64,000 nucleotides of DNA from CAZPXZ01 sp965219495 (GTDB lineage: Bacteria; Pseudomonadota; Alphaproteobacteria; Rhodobacterales; CAZPXZ01), in NCBI GenBank assembly GCA_965219495.1, contig OZ244777.1, forward strand, positions 2,852,001 through 2,916,000, read 5' to 3'. Within the stretch, counting starts at the first letter, position 1, and every line of letters starts with the position of its first letter. A program made the translations under genes and the position numbers. Below, one piece after another: positions 15,255-25,471 of this stretch. A model generated the notes under the pieces. The model saw only the letters and a list, made by a program, of their open reading frames with translations. It did no database searches and was not told the origin of the DNA.

Positions 15255-17948
15255 GTGTCGCTTGCAACCGGAAAAGACAGTCAAGTAACGCGCCGCATGC
15301 TGGAAGCGGACGGATCCGCTTACGGCTATTACTCGCTGGAAGCCGCGGAACAGGCGGGCTACGGATGCTTCGGGCGTCTGCCGGCATCGCTCAAGGTAGT
15401 GCTGGAAAACCTGCTGCGCCATCTCGATGGAACCACGGTCATGCCCGACGACATCCGGGCGTTTGCAGACTGGCTCGAAGCCGGGGGCCGGGCTGCGGTC
15501 GAAATCGCCTATCGGCCGGCGCGGATCCTGATGCAGGATTTTACCGGCGTTCCCGCAGTGGTGGATCTCGCCGCCATGCGTGATGCGATGAACGCCCTTG
15601 GCGGAGAGCCGGAACGCATCAACCCGCTCGTGCCGGTCGACCTGGTCATCGACCATTCGGTGATGGTGGACGAGTTCGGCACGCCGCGCGCATTCCAGCG
15701 GAACGTTGCGCGTGAATACGAGCGAAACGGCGAACGCTACCGTTTCCTGAAATGGGGCCAGGGAGCGTTCCGCAATTTTCGCGTGGTGCCGCCGGGAACC
15801 GGGATCTGCCATCAGGTCAACCTCGAATACCTGGCCCGAACCGTCTGGAGCGAGACCGGCGAGGACGGCGTCCCGATCGCCTATCCGGACACGCTGGTTG
15901 GTACCGACAGCCATACGACGATGGTGAATGGCCTCGCGGTGCTGGGATGGGGAGTCGGCGGAATCGAGGCAGAAGCGGCGATGCTCGGTCAGCCGATTTC
16001 CATGCTGATTCCGGAGGTGGTCGGAGTCCGGTTCGAAGGCCGGCTCCGGGAGGGCGTCATGGCAACCGACCTGGTGCTCACCGTGACGGAGATGCTTCGA
16101 GCGAAAGGGGTGGTCGGGAAGTTTGTGGAATTCCATGGGCCGGGGCTCGACGCACTCCCGCTCGCAGACCGCGCGACCATCGCCAACATGGCCCCGGAAT
16201 ACGGCGCCACCTGCGGATTTTTCCCCGTGGACGCGGAAACCCTGCGGTACCTGCGCATGACGGGCCGGTCGAATGAGGTCATTTCGCTGGTGGAGGCCTA
16301 CGCCAAGGAAAACGGCATGTGGCGCGGGAGCGAAACGGAAACCGTTTACACGGACACGTTGTCGCTGGATCTCGAATCGGTCGAACATTCGCTGGCGGGA
16401 CCAAAGCGCCCGCAGGACCGGGTGCGCGTTTCCGGCGCCGGGGCGGCCTTCGATTTCGCGCTACGGGAGGAGTTCGATGTGGCCGACTCGCCGGACATCC
16501 CCATTGCCGAAAGCGCGGAGACCCTGACTCACGGAGACGTGGTGATCGCCGCCATCACCTCCTGCACCAACACCTCGAACCCGTACGTGCTTGTCGCCGC
16601 CGGCCTCGTCGCGCGTCGCGCCCGGGAGCTTGGACTTGTCCGCAAACCCTGGGTGAAAACCTCGCTCGCGCCCGGCTCCAAGGTGGTTTCGGAATATCTG
16701 AACGCCTCCGGCCTGCAGGAGGACCTGGATGCGCTGGGCTTCCATCTCGTGGGCTACGGCTGCACGACCTGCATCGGGAATTCGGGTCCCCTGCCCGGGC
16801 CGGTCGCGGATGCGGTGATCGACGGAAACCTGGTCGTCTGCTCGGTGCTATCCGGCAACCGTAACTTCGAAGGCCGCGTCAACGCCCTCGTGAAGGCGAA
16901 TTACCTTGCTTCCCCGCCGCTCGTGGTCGCCTACGCCATTGCCGGAACCATGCGGACGGAATTCTCGAGCGATCCGCTGGGAACGGACGCGGACGGCAAT
17001 CCCGTCTACCTCCGGGACATCTGGCCAAGCCAGAAGGAAGTCGCCGAGATCGTCAACGCGACGGTGACCCGGGAAGCGTTCCTCGCAAAATACGGCGACG
17101 TGTTTGCGGGCGACGAGGCCTGGAAGGAAATCGAGGCGGGTTCCGGACTCACCTATGCCTGGCCCTCGGCATCGACCTATGTGCAAAATCCGCCTTACTT
17201 CGAGAGCATGAGTTCCGAGGCCGGCACGATCTCCGATATCGAGAACGCGCGGATCCTGGCGCTGCTGGGCGATTCGATCACCACCGATCACATCTCCCCC
17301 GCGGGCGCGATCAAGGCGGACAGCCCGGCAGGCTCCTTCCTCCAGGACTGCCAAGTGACGCCCCGCGAGTTCAATTCCTACGGGTCCCGTCGGGGCAACC
17401 ACCAGGTCATGATGCGGGGCACCTTCGCGAACATCCGCATCCGAAACGAAATTCTGAGCGGCGTGGAGGGCGGATTCACTCGGCACGCGGGGAGCGGGGA
17501 AGAACTGCCCGTCTACGACGCCGCCATGCGGTACAAGGCGGAAGGCGTGCCCCTTGTGGTAATCGCCGGCCGTGAATACGGCACCGGTTCTTCCCGGGAC
17601 TGGGCGGCGAAGGGAACCGCCCTCCTCGGGGTTCGCGCCGTGATTGCGGAGAGTTTTGAGCGCATCCATCGTTCCAACCTGGTAGGCATGGGGGTCGCGC
17701 CGCTGCAGTTCCAGGGAGGGGCCGGACGCGCAAGCCTCGGGCTCACCGGCGACGAAACCGTTGCGATTTCCGGTCTCGCGGGATCCTTGCAGCCACGCCA
17801 GGAGGTCGAGGCGTCCTTCACCTATGCGGACGGTTCGGTCCGCACCGTGCGGCTGCTTTGCCGGATCGATACGGACACGGAGATCGAATACATGCGAAAC
17901 GGGGGCGTCCTCCACTACGTGCTGCGGGAGTTGGCGGCGGCGGCTTGA
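15255..17948 (+). CDS. acnA: Aconitate hydratase A
   Basis: This 897-residue monomeric aconitase (full length for AcnA/IRP1) interconverts citrate and isocitrate in the TCA cycle. The three [4Fe-4S] cysteines are in AAITSCTNTSNP and GYGCTTCIGNSGPLPGP. Substrate-loop motifs include DSHTTMVNGL, GDSITTDHISPAG and GREYGTGSSRDWAAKG in the swivelling C-terminal domain. It starts at a GTG, with GAGGAGG about 8 nt upstream. It is divergent from ccmA. Confidence 0.96.
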   Translation: MSLATGKDSQVTRRMLEADGSAYGYYSLEAAEQAGYGCFGRLPASLKVVLENLLRHLDGTTVMPDDIRAFADWLEAGGRAAVEIAYRPARILMQDFTGVPAVVDLAAMRDAMNALGGEPERINPLVPVDLVIDHSVMVDEFGTPRAFQRNVAREYERNGERYRFLKWGQGAFRNFRVVPPGTGICHQVNLEYLARTVWSETGEDGVPIAYPDTLVGTDSHTTMVNGLAVLGWGVGGIEAEAAMLGQPISMLIPEVVGVRFEGRLREGVMATDLVLTVTEMLRAKGVVGKFVEFHGPGLDALPLADRATIANMAPEYGATCGFFPVDAETLRYLRMTGRSNEVISLVEAYAKENGMWRGSETETVYTDTLSLDLESVEHSLAGPKRPQDRVRVSGAGAAFDFALREEFDVADSPDIPIAESAETLTHGDVVIAAITSCTNTSNPYVLVAAGLVARRARELGLVRKPWVKTSLAPGSKVVSEYLNASGLQEDLDALGFHLVGYGCTTCIGNSGPLPGPVADAVIDGNLVVCSVLSGNRNFEGRVNALVKANYLASPPLVVAYAIAGTMRTEFSSDPLGTDADGNPVYLRDIWPSQKEVAEIVNATVTREAFLAKYGDVFAGDEAWKEIEAGSGLTYAWPSASTYVQNPPYFESMSSEAGTISDIENARILALLGDSITTDHISPAGAIKADSPAGSFLQDCQVTPREFNSYGSRRGNHQVMMRGTFANIRIRNEILSGVEGGFTRHAGSGEELPVYDAAMRYKAEGVPLVVIAGREYGTGSSRDWAAKGTALLGVRAVIAESFERIHRSNLVGMGVAPLQFQGGAGRASLGLTGDETVAISGLAGSLQPRQEVEASFTYADGSVRTVRLLCRIDTDTEIEYMRNGGVLHYVLRELAAAA

Positions 17949-17973
17949 ATCGGTGGCGCTCGGGACGTTGCGG

Positions 17974-18855
17974 CTAGCGCCAGCGCTCATGGAGCCAGAG
18001 CCATTGCTCCGGCGCTTCCAGGACCCACTCGCCGATTCTCGCATTCAGCGACTCCATCATCTCCAGCGATCGGCCGGTCTTGATGGGGGATTCGAAGCGG
18101 ACTTCGAAGGAGAGGCTTGAACCTTCGAGACGCTTGGCGCGCACCGGAATGAGGGGTGCGCCCGCGTGGCGCGAAAGCGAGGCGGGACCGGTGTGGGTCC
18201 GGGCCGGGCGCGTCATGAACGGGATCCGCGGCCCCTTGATCGGGCGCTGGTCGGCGAGGATCAGGACGCTCTTGCCGCCGCCCACGAATTGACGGAGGTC
18301 GCGGCGGCGCGCGGTGGTGCTCGCGAACACCGGCGCTTCCACCTGGCGAACGATCTGGGCAATGGTGGCGCGGAGAAAATGGTTGTTCGGAGGACGGTAG
18401 ACCAGCGCCGGGGCCTCGCCGAAGCGTTGCACGGCGATCCGGCACACTTCCGGGTTGCCGAAATGCGCCGTGGCGTACACCGCTCCGGACTCGTCCGCGA
18501 CGGCTTTTTCGACATGTTCGGCGCCCTCGATCCTGAGCCGATTCGGTTCGCGAAGAAGGGTGTTTACGTGCAGGTATTCGATGAGGGTGCGCGCCAGGTT
18601 TCCGGCATTGACACGGGCGAGACGGGTTCGCGCCTCCTGCTTGAGTTCCGGCATGCCGATCTCAATGTTCCGTTCGGCCACCTTCAAATCCGTCAGCACC
18701 GGCGCGATGAGGCGCCCGAACCGGTAGGCCGACCGGGAAGCGGCGTCGGCGGTCATTGCCGAGAAGGCAACCCGGAGGCAAGCGAACAACAGCGCTTCCG
18801 AGGCGTAGCCCAGGTTCTGCCGCATGCGGGATGGCTTCGGTTTCTTGACGGCCAT
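17974..18855 (-). CDS. LpxL/HtrB-like lysophospholipid acyltransferase
   Basis: This 293-residue member of the lipid A acyltransferase family transfers an acyl chain, most likely to lipid A or a related envelope lipid, at the inner membrane. The catalytic H-X4-E appears as HFGNPE, followed by PALVYRPPNNHFLRATI and VLILADQRPIKGPRIPF, which are family-typical. A hydrophobic N-terminal segment (EALLFACLRVAFSAM) is the likely anchor. The ATG at 18855 overlaps the MATE stop by one base, so the two are an operon. The exact substrate (lauroyl, myristoyl or other) is not readable. Confidence 0.85.
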   Translation of the reverse strand: MAVKKPKPSRMRQNLGYASEALLFACLRVAFSAMTADAASRSAYRFGRLIAPVLTDLKVAERNIEIGMPELKQEARTRLARVNAGNLARTLIEYLHVNTLLREPNRLRIEGAEHVEKAVADESGAVYATAHFGNPEVCRIAVQRFGEAPALVYRPPNNHFLRATIAQIVRQVEAPVFASTTARRRDLRQFVGGGKSVLILADQRPIKGPRIPFMTRPARTHTGPASLSRHAGAPLIPVRAKRLEGSSLSFEVRFESPIKTGRSLEMMESLNARIGEWVLEAPEQWLWLHERWR

Positions 18856-20258
18856 CAGGCGTGGCCCGACAGGCTGCGGGCGGGGGCGTACCCGAGCAGT
18901 AGCCGCACCAGCGCAGAAAACCGGTAGCACATCAGCGCCAGCGAAGCCAATGCGCCGATGCCGCCGGCGATAATCAGGCCTCTCTCTTCGAGATCTGCCG
19001 TGAAGCCCAGAATCCACGCAGCGGGAATGCAGATGAAAATCCATGCGACCACATGCATGCGGGTGGCCGTCCAGGAGTCGCCGAGGCCGCGGACGGCTTG
19101 CGAGGCGACGACCTGGCTTCCGTCCGCGAGGCCGACCACCGCGACCAGGAGCAGGAGCGGGAGCGTTCGGGCGTACAGCACCGGGTCGTCGGTATAGAGT
19201 CCGGCAAGCGGTGACTGACCCAGAACAATTCCGATGCCGCAAACCGCCATCACCAGGATGCTTCCGATGATGCCCGTCCATCCGCAGAGGGTGACCCCCC
19301 TGCGGTCCTCCTGGCCGTGGGCATTGCCCACAAGAACCGCCGTCGCGGAGGCGATTCCGAGCGAAAGCATGAAGATCGTCGCCGTCAGGTTGTGGGCGAT
19401 GGAATACGCGGCGACCGCCGCGGTTCCCATGAAGCCGGCGAACTGCAGCACGACGGAGAAGGCGCCGGTCTCCACGAGGTGGCTGAATGCCGCCGCGAAA
19501 CCGATTCGGCGCATTTCCCGGCCCCCCTTCCATCCGCCCTCGCCCCAAAACGCGCCGGCGCGCTCCAGGAGCCCGTAGGCGCGGGCGTTCGCACGCGAAT
19601 AGATGTATGCAAGCATCAGGAGCAGCATGAATACGCGAATGACGGAAGTGCCGATTGCGGAGCCGACCGCGCCAAGCTCGGGAAAGCCAAGATGGCCATA
19701 GATCAGCACCCAGTTCAGGCCAACATTGAGGATATTGGCCACGAACATGAATATCATCCCCGGGATCGGGCGGCGCGTCGCCTCAAGATAGATCGAACAG
19801 ACGACATAGACGATTTGCACCGGCACGCCGAACGAAACCGCGATGGCCACCGCGCCGGCTTCCGCCGCCAGCTGCGGATCGTGACCGATCCACAGCAGCC
19901 AGATTTCGCTCAGCGCCACCACCCCTCCCGCCACGGTGCCCGTGATCAGCGCCCACGGCAGTCCGCGCCGCAATTCGATTCCGCACTGGCGGTAGTTTCC
20001 CGTGCCATAAGCCCGGGCGACGGCGGGCATCGCGCCGAACTGCAGGCCGATGGCGGTGACGAGCGCAGGAATGAAGAGCGAGTAACCGAGCGCGGCGTAA
20101 GCCAGTTCGTCCGTGGCGTAGCGTCCCACCATCACGATATCCACAAACCCCATGATCAGTATGCCGGAGCGGCTGAGCATCGTCGGCCATGCGAGCCGGG
20201 CAATGGCGCCGGCGGCGGCGGGCACGGTCGCCGGAATCTGGGGAGCGGACCGGGTCAC
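18855..20258 (-). CDS. MATE family efflux transporter
   Basis: This 467-residue inner-membrane antiporter has twelve hydrophobic segments in two six-helix halves. The MATE pattern is seen at MLSRSGILIMGFVDIVMVGR near the N-terminus and in the second half at AAYSIAHNLTATIFMLSLGI, followed by ASATAVLVGNAHGQ. These proteins export cationic drugs or metabolites using Na+ or H+. It shares an operon with the LpxL-like gene and lies 19 bp from ridA on the same strand. Confidence 0.92.
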   Translation of the reverse strand: MTRSAPQIPATVPAAAGAIARLAWPTMLSRSGILIMGFVDIVMVGRYATDELAYAALGYSLFIPALVTAIGLQFGAMPAVARAYGTGNYRQCGIELRRGLPWALITGTVAGGVVALSEIWLLWIGHDPQLAAEAGAVAIAVSFGVPVQIVYVVCSIYLEATRRPIPGMIFMFVANILNVGLNWVLIYGHLGFPELGAVGSAIGTSVIRVFMLLLMLAYIYSRANARAYGLLERAGAFWGEGGWKGGREMRRIGFAAAFSHLVETGAFSVVLQFAGFMGTAAVAAYSIAHNLTATIFMLSLGIASATAVLVGNAHGQEDRRGVTLCGWTGIIGSILVMAVCGIGIVLGQSPLAGLYTDDPVLYARTLPLLLLVAVVGLADGSQVVASQAVRGLGDSWTATRMHVVAWIFICIPAAWILGFTADLEERGLIIAGGIGALASLALMCYRFSALVRLLLGYAPARSLSGHA

Positions 20259-20277
20259 GGAAGGCGGCGCGCGGCGG

Positions 20278-20664
20278 CTAGCGGGATTCGGCGAGCGCGG
20301 TGACTTCGATCTCCACTTTCATGCGTGGATCAATGAGGTCGCAGACGACGGTCGTGTTGGCGGGCCGGATGCTCCGGCAATGCCGCCCGATGATTTCGGC
20401 GATTTCCGGGAACTCTTCCTGGTTCACGACGTAAACCCGGATGCGCACGATTTCCTCCAGCGATGAACCGGCACGTTCCAGGGCGTCGATGATGTTCCAA
20501 AAGCATTGCTCGGTCTGTTCCGCCGCGCATTCGGAAATGGTCATGTTCGAATAGTCGAATCCCGTGGTGCCCGATACGAACACCCAGGGGGGATCGGCAA
20601 CGACGCGCGCATAACCGGCGTTCTCTTCGAACGTGGAACCGCTGGAAATGCGTTTGCGTGGCAT
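20278..20664 (-). CDS. RidA/YjgF-family enamine/imine deaminase
   Basis: This 128-residue RidA-like protein has family hallmarks including VFVSGTTGFDYSNMTISE and, near the C-terminus, RPANTTVVCDLIDPRMKVEI with the conserved arginine and acidic residue of the trimeric active cleft. It probably hydrolyses reactive enamines/imines or a specific carbamate. It is transcribed away from dapD, with 136 bp between the starts. Confidence 0.9.
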   Translation of the reverse strand: MPRKRISSGSTFEENAGYARVVADPPWVFVSGTTGFDYSNMTISECAAEQTEQCFWNIIDALERAGSSLEEIVRIRVYVVNQEEFPEIAEIIGRHCRSIRPANTTVVCDLIDPRMKVEIEVTALAESR

Positions 20665-20800
20665 GGGTGACTCCTTCTCAATTCCGCCTCGACCGGCTTG
20701 CGGGACGGCGAAACGGGCCGGCCAGAGGCGACCATACGCGCAAGACGGCCCATTGCGCTAGGATGCGCCTTTCTGCGACCGGCGGATGCGGAGACCGGAT

Positions 20801-21643
20801 ATGAATGAATCGCTCATGAATACTGTCGACGAGGCGTGGGAAAAGCGCAATACGCTCAGCCCGCAAACGAAGGGGGCGTATCGCGAAGCGATCGAAGCCG
20901 CGCTGGAACTCCTGGACTCCGGAGAGGAGCGCGTGGCGTCGCCCGATGGTGAAGGCGCCTGGACGACAAATCAATGGCTGAAGAAAGCGGTTCTCCTTTC
21001 TTTCCGGCTGAACGATTCGGAATGCGTCTCCGGCGGTTCGGGCGGTGGAAGCTGGTGGGACAAGGTTCCGTCAAAATTCGAGGGCTGGGATGGGGAGCGG
21101 TTCCGTTCGGCGGGTTTCCGCGCGGTTCCCGGAAGCATTGTGCGCCATTCCGCCTATGTTGCTCCCAACGTGATTCTGATGCCCTGTTTCGTGAATGTCG
21201 GCGCCTATGTCGGCGAGGGAACGATGATCGACACCTGGGCCACGGTGGGTTCCTGCGCCCAGGTCGGAAGCGGTTGCCACATTTCGGGAGGGGCGGGAAT
21301 CGCAGGCGTGCTCGAGCCGTTGCAGTCCGACCCGGTGATCATCGAGGACGAGTGCTTCGTCGGAGCGCGGGCGGAAGTCGCGGAAGGCGTGCGGGTCGGG
21401 CGGGGATCGGTGATCTCGATGGGCGTCTATGTCGGCGCCTCGACCAAAATCGTCGATCGCGCCACCGGCGAAGTCCGCATTGGAAGCATTCCGGCGTATT
21501 CCGTGGTGGTTCCGGGAACCCTGCCGGGAAAGCCGTTGCCGGACGGAACGCCGGGACCCGGACTCTACTGCGCGGTGATCGTCAAGCAGGTGGACGCCCG
21601 GACCCGGTCCAAGACTTCGATCAATGACCTCCTCCGCGACTGA
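20801..21643 (+). CDS. dapD: Tetrahydrodipicolinate N-succinyltransferase
   Basis: This enzyme catalyses the succinyl-CoA-dependent step of the meso-diaminopimelate/lysine pathway. It has 280 residues from the ATG at 20801, chosen because GGAG lies 7 nt upstream; an in-frame ATG at 20786 is weaker. A helical N-domain is followed by a left-handed beta-helix of hexapeptide repeats (VGAYVGEGTMIDTWATVGSC, then AQVGSGCHISGGAGIAGV) and ends in the typical ARTRSKTSINDLLRD. The 3' end overlaps dapE by 20 bp, so the two act as an operon. Confidence 0.95.
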   Translation: MNESLMNTVDEAWEKRNTLSPQTKGAYREAIEAALELLDSGEERVASPDGEGAWTTNQWLKKAVLLSFRLNDSECVSGGSGGGSWWDKVPSKFEGWDGERFRSAGFRAVPGSIVRHSAYVAPNVILMPCFVNVGAYVGEGTMIDTWATVGSCAQVGSGCHISGGAGIAGVLEPLQSDPVIIEDECFVGARAEVAEGVRVGRGSVISMGVYVGASTKIVDRATGEVRIGSIPAYSVVVPGTLPGKPLPDGTPGPGLYCAVIVKQVDARTRSKTSINDLLRD

Positions 21644-22781
21644 CGCCGTTGCGCTGACGGCGGCGCTGGTCCGGTGTCCGTCCGTGACGCCGGAAGAGGG
21701 CGGCGCGCTGGAACTGCTTGCCGGAATCCTGGAAGCCGAGGGTTTCCGGTGCTGGAGGGTTGACCGGAACGACGTGCCGAACCTCTTCGCGCGCGCCGGC
21801 AGCGGGTCGCCCTCCATCGGGTTTGCGGGTCATACCGATGTCGTTCCGGTGGGCGACCGGGAACTCTGGAGTGCGGATCCGTTCGGAGGCGAGATTCGCG
21901 ACGGCTTTCTCTGGGGCCGCGGGTCCGTCGACATGAAATCCGGCGTGGCGGCGTTCGTTGCCGCGGCCAACCGGAAACTGCGTTCGGGCACGGCGGCGGG
22001 ATCGATCGCACTCCTGATTACGGGAGACGAGGAAGGGCTCGCAACGGATGGAACCCGGGCGATCGTGGACTGGATGCAAGCGAATGGCGAAACGTTGGAC
22101 GGCGCCATCGTCGGGGAGCCGACTTCGAAAGAGCGAGTCGGCGATACCATCAAGATCGGCCGGCGCGGCTCGGCGAGCTTCCGGATCTTGGCGACCGGCC
22201 AGGCCGGGCATAGCGCCTATCCGGAACGCGCCCGCAACCCGGTGCCCGAAATGGCGCGACTGGCGGTGGACCTTTCGGCAATCGAACTGGACAGCGGTAC
22301 TGCGGAGTTTCAGCCGTCGACGCTGACGGTGACCTCGATCGAAACGGGAAATCCAGCATCGAATGTGATTCCGGCCACCACGCGGGCGCTGGTGAGTCTC
22401 CGGTTCAACGATCTTCACAGCACTTCGGGCCTGGAGGCGCTGCTTCGGGAACGAATTGAGAAGGTCGAAGCTTCGAGTGGGATCGAGTTCTCGCTGGAAA
22501 CCCTGGCGTCCGCGGAGGCGTTTCTGGTGCCGCCGGGACCGATGGTGGAGACCGCCGCCGCGGCCGCGCGCGAGATCGCCGGAATCGATCCGGATCTTTC
22601 CACGACTGGAGGGACTTCGGACGCGCGCTTTGTCAAGGAGCTTTGTCCGGTCCTGGAGTTGGGTCTCGTGGGCAGGAGAATGCACGAGACCGATGAGCGC
22701 GTGCCGGTTGCGGATATCGAGTTGCTGGCGCGGCTCTATGGGGCGGTGCTGGACAGGGCGCTGACGGGCGAACGCCGCTAG
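21624..22781 (+). CDS. dapE: Succinyl-diaminopimelate desuccinylase
   Basis: This 385-residue di-zinc M20 amidohydrolase releases LL-diaminopimelate. Metal ligands are in GFAGHTDVVPVGD and GRGSVDMKSGVAAFVAA, and the catalytic glutamate lies in LLITGDEEGLATDGTRA. The dimerisation domain contains RRGSASFRILATGQAGHSAY. Near the C-terminus TTGGTSDARFVKELCPVLEL and GRRMHETDERVPV complete the site. It overlaps dapD and ends 32 bp before the mutS start. Confidence 0.95.
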   Translation: MTSSATDAVALTAALVRCPSVTPEEGGALELLAGILEAEGFRCWRVDRNDVPNLFARAGSGSPSIGFAGHTDVVPVGDRELWSADPFGGEIRDGFLWGRGSVDMKSGVAAFVAAANRKLRSGTAAGSIALLITGDEEGLATDGTRAIVDWMQANGETLDGAIVGEPTSKERVGDTIKIGRRGSASFRILATGQAGHSAYPERARNPVPEMARLAVDLSAIELDSGTAEFQPSTLTVTSIETGNPASNVIPATTRALVSLRFNDLHSTSGLEALLRERIEKVEASSGIEFSLETLASAEAFLVPPGPMVETAAAAAREIAGIDPDLSTTGGTSDARFVKELCPVLELGLVGRRMHETDERVPVADIELLARLYGAVLDRALTGERR

Positions 22782-22813
22782 TCGCCCGGGAGATGGCGCG
22801 ACAGGGCGGAACG

Positions 22814-25471
22814 ATGGCTGTGATCGCCGACACCCCCATGATGCGGCAATACTGGTCGATCAAGAACCGGCATGCCGAAGGCCTTCTGTTCTACCGGATG
22901 GGGGACTTCTATGAGCTCTTTTTCGACGACGCGATCCAGGCCTCCTCAATACTGAACATTGCGCTGACCACCCGGGGCAAGCATCTCGGAGAGGACATTC
23001 CGATGTGCGGGGTGCCGGTTCACAGCGCCGAATCCTATTTGCATGAACTCATTCGCTCCGGGCAGCGCGTGGTGGTCTGCGAACAGACCGAGGACCCCGA
23101 AGAAGCCCGCAAGCGAGGCAGCAAATCCGTCGTTCGGCGGGATGTGGTCCGGGTGATCACGCCGGGAACCCTTACGGAGGACTCGTTGCTCGATTCACGC
23201 CGCAACAACTTCCTCGCCGCCTGGTCGGAGATCCGCGGGAAAGGAGGGTTTGGGTGGCTGGATCTTTCCACTGGAGAATTCCGCGTTGCGGTGTGCGATC
23301 GGCCGGATCTTGGCGTGTTTGCGGCACGGGTCGCGCCACGCGAGATGCTGTTGCCGAGTCGAATTTTCGATGATCGGGATATCGTGCACCGCGTCCAGGA
23401 GGAGGGCGCTATCGCCACGCCGCTGGGCGCGGCGAGCTTCGACAGCGAATCCGCCGAGGAGCGCCTGAAGGGAGTCTTCCGGGTAGCCTCGCTGGAGCCT
23501 TTCGGAAGCTTTTCACGCGCGGAACTCTCCGCCATGGGCGCCATCGTCGATTACGTCGAACTGACACAACATGGAGCGTTCGCGCTCATCCGCGCGCCGG
23601 TCCGCGAACTGGCCGGCCAGCGAATGCAGATCGATCCTGCCACCCAGCGCAATCTGGAACTCGTGGAAACGCTGGGCGGCACGCGAACGGGCAGCCTGCT
23701 GGATACCGTCGACCGTACGGCTACCGGAGCCGGCGCCCGTCTGCTTGCCTCCCGGCTTGCGGGGCCTTCCACCGAACGGGAGGTTGTCGACGCGCGTCTC
23801 GACGCGGTGGAGTGCTTTTGCGGCCATCAGGCGCTGGCGGATCAGCTTGCCGAGTGGTTTCGCAAAGCGCCGGATGTCGAACGCGCGATGGCGCGTCTCA
23901 GCCTTGGGCGCGGCGGCCCCAGGGATCTTGGCGCGCTGCGCGATTCGCTCGCGGTTGCCGGCGAGATTTCCCGATCGCTGCGGGAAGAACTCGACCTGCG
24001 ACCGCGACTGGTTGCCGAAGCCGCAGAGACGCTCGCTGGGCACGAGGAAGTCCGCGAGGAATTGGCAAGGGCACTGCAGGAAACGCTGCCGACTTCCGTC
24101 GCCGATGGTGGGTTCATTGCGCCCGGATTCTCGGAGGAACTCGACGAGGCCCGCGAACTGCGGGACAAGAGCGAGAAGCTGATTTCGGCGCTGCAGGAGT
24201 CCTACCGGAAGGCGACCGGCATCGCTTCCCTGCGAATTCGCAGCAACAATGTGCTCGGGTATTTCATAGAGGTCCGGGAAAAGCATACGCATGTGCTTGC
24301 GGCGCCGCCGCACGACGGGACTTTCTTCCACCGACAGACCATCGCCAGTGCGGGCCGCTTCTCATCGCCCGATCTCTCTGAACTGGCCGGCCGGATTGCC
24401 GGCGCCCGAGCCCGCGCGCAGGAACTTGAGGCCTCCGCATTCGCATCTCTCCGGGAGCTCGTGCTTGGGTATCGAGAGAGAATCGACGCGGTGGCGACCG
24501 CGCTGGCGGAAATCGACGTCGCCGTAGCGTTCGGCAGGCTCGCCTGCGTCGAGGAGTGGACTCGCCCGGCGATGTCAGAGGATCTCGAATTTTCAATCGT
24601 CGGCGGCCGGCACCCGGTCGTGGAGCGATCGCTTCGCGCAGGCGGTAGAGAAAGGTTCATCGCGAATGAATGCGACCTATCTGCCGACCGGGAGGGTTCG
24701 GCTCCGCTCTGGATCGTTACCGGCCCCAACATGGCGGGCAAATCTACGTTCCTTCGGCAGAACGCCTTGATCGCAATTCTAGCCCAAGCGGGTTCCTTCG
24801 TACCGGCCGGAGAGGCCCGTATCGGACTTGTCGATCGACTGTTTTCCCGGGTCGGCGCAGCCGACGACTTGGCGCGGGGGCGGTCCACCTTCATGGTGGA
24901 GATGGTGGAGACCGCCGCCATCCTGCACCAGGCGGGCGAACGTTCGCTGGTCATACTCGACGAAATCGGGCGCGGCACCGCCACGTATGACGGCCTGTCC
25001 ATCGCCTGGGCGGTGCTGGAACACCTTCGCCAAGTGAACCGCAGCCGGTCCCTGTTCGCGACGCATTTCCATGAACTCACGGAGCTTGCGGAGCGGTTGG
25101 AGGGGGTGAAGAACGCCACCATCCGGGTAAAGGAATGGGAAGGAGAACTCGTGTTTCTTTACGAGGTGGTACCCGGCGTAGCGAACTGTTCCTATGGCGT
25201 GCAGGTCGCGAGGCTGGCCGGACTGCCCGACAGCCTGATCGGCCGCGCCGAGGACGTGTTGGAGCGGCTGGAATCCGGGCAAGCCGACGCGGGCGGCAGC
25301 GCGCTTTCCGGACTTCCGCTGTTTGACTTCCAGGAAAACGCGACCCGCAGACCTGCAGGCAGGGAAGACGAGGAACTCCGCCGGCGGATTGCCTCGCTCG
25401 ATCCCGACGGCATGTCACCCCGTGAAGCGCTGGAGGCGATCTACGCGCTTCGGGATGCGTTCAAGGACTGA
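22814..25471 (+). CDS. mutS: DNA mismatch repair protein MutS
   Basis: This mismatch-recognition ATPase is about 885 residues from the ATG at 22814. An ATG at 22793 is possible, but its GGAG is too close to work as a ribosome site. The mismatch-binding loop lies in LLFYRMGDFYELFFDDA. Walker A is TGPNMAGKSTFLRQNALI, Walker B is LVILDEIGRGTATYDG, and the ABC-dimer segment FATHFHELTELAERL follows. The last 31 bp overlap the 3' end of hemW on the other strand. Confidence 0.96.
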   Translation: MAVIADTPMMRQYWSIKNRHAEGLLFYRMGDFYELFFDDAIQASSILNIALTTRGKHLGEDIPMCGVPVHSAESYLHELIRSGQRVVVCEQTEDPEEARKRGSKSVVRRDVVRVITPGTLTEDSLLDSRRNNFLAAWSEIRGKGGFGWLDLSTGEFRVAVCDRPDLGVFAARVAPREMLLPSRIFDDRDIVHRVQEEGAIATPLGAASFDSESAEERLKGVFRVASLEPFGSFSRAELSAMGAIVDYVELTQHGAFALIRAPVRELAGQRMQIDPATQRNLELVETLGGTRTGSLLDTVDRTATGAGARLLASRLAGPSTEREVVDARLDAVECFCGHQALADQLAEWFRKAPDVERAMARLSLGRGGPRDLGALRDSLAVAGEISRSLREELDLRPRLVAEAAETLAGHEEVREELARALQETLPTSVADGGFIAPGFSEELDEARELRDKSEKLISALQESYRKATGIASLRIRSNNVLGYFIEVREKHTHVLAAPPHDGTFFHRQTIASAGRFSSPDLSELAGRIAGARARAQELEASAFASLRELVLGYRERIDAVATALAEIDVAVAFGRLACVEEWTRPAMSEDLEFSIVGGRHPVVERSLRAGGRERFIANECDLSADREGSAPLWIVTGPNMAGKSTFLRQNALIAILAQAGSFVPAGEARIGLVDRLFSRVGAADDLARGRSTFMVEMVETAAILHQAGERSLVILDEIGRGTATYDGLSIAWAVLEHLRQVNRSRSLFATHFHELTELAERLEGVKNATIRVKEWEGELVFLYEVVPGVANCSYGVQVARLAGLPDSLIGRAEDVLERLESGQADAGGSALSGLPLFDFQENATRRPAGREDEELRRRIASLDPDGMSPREALEAIYALRDAFKD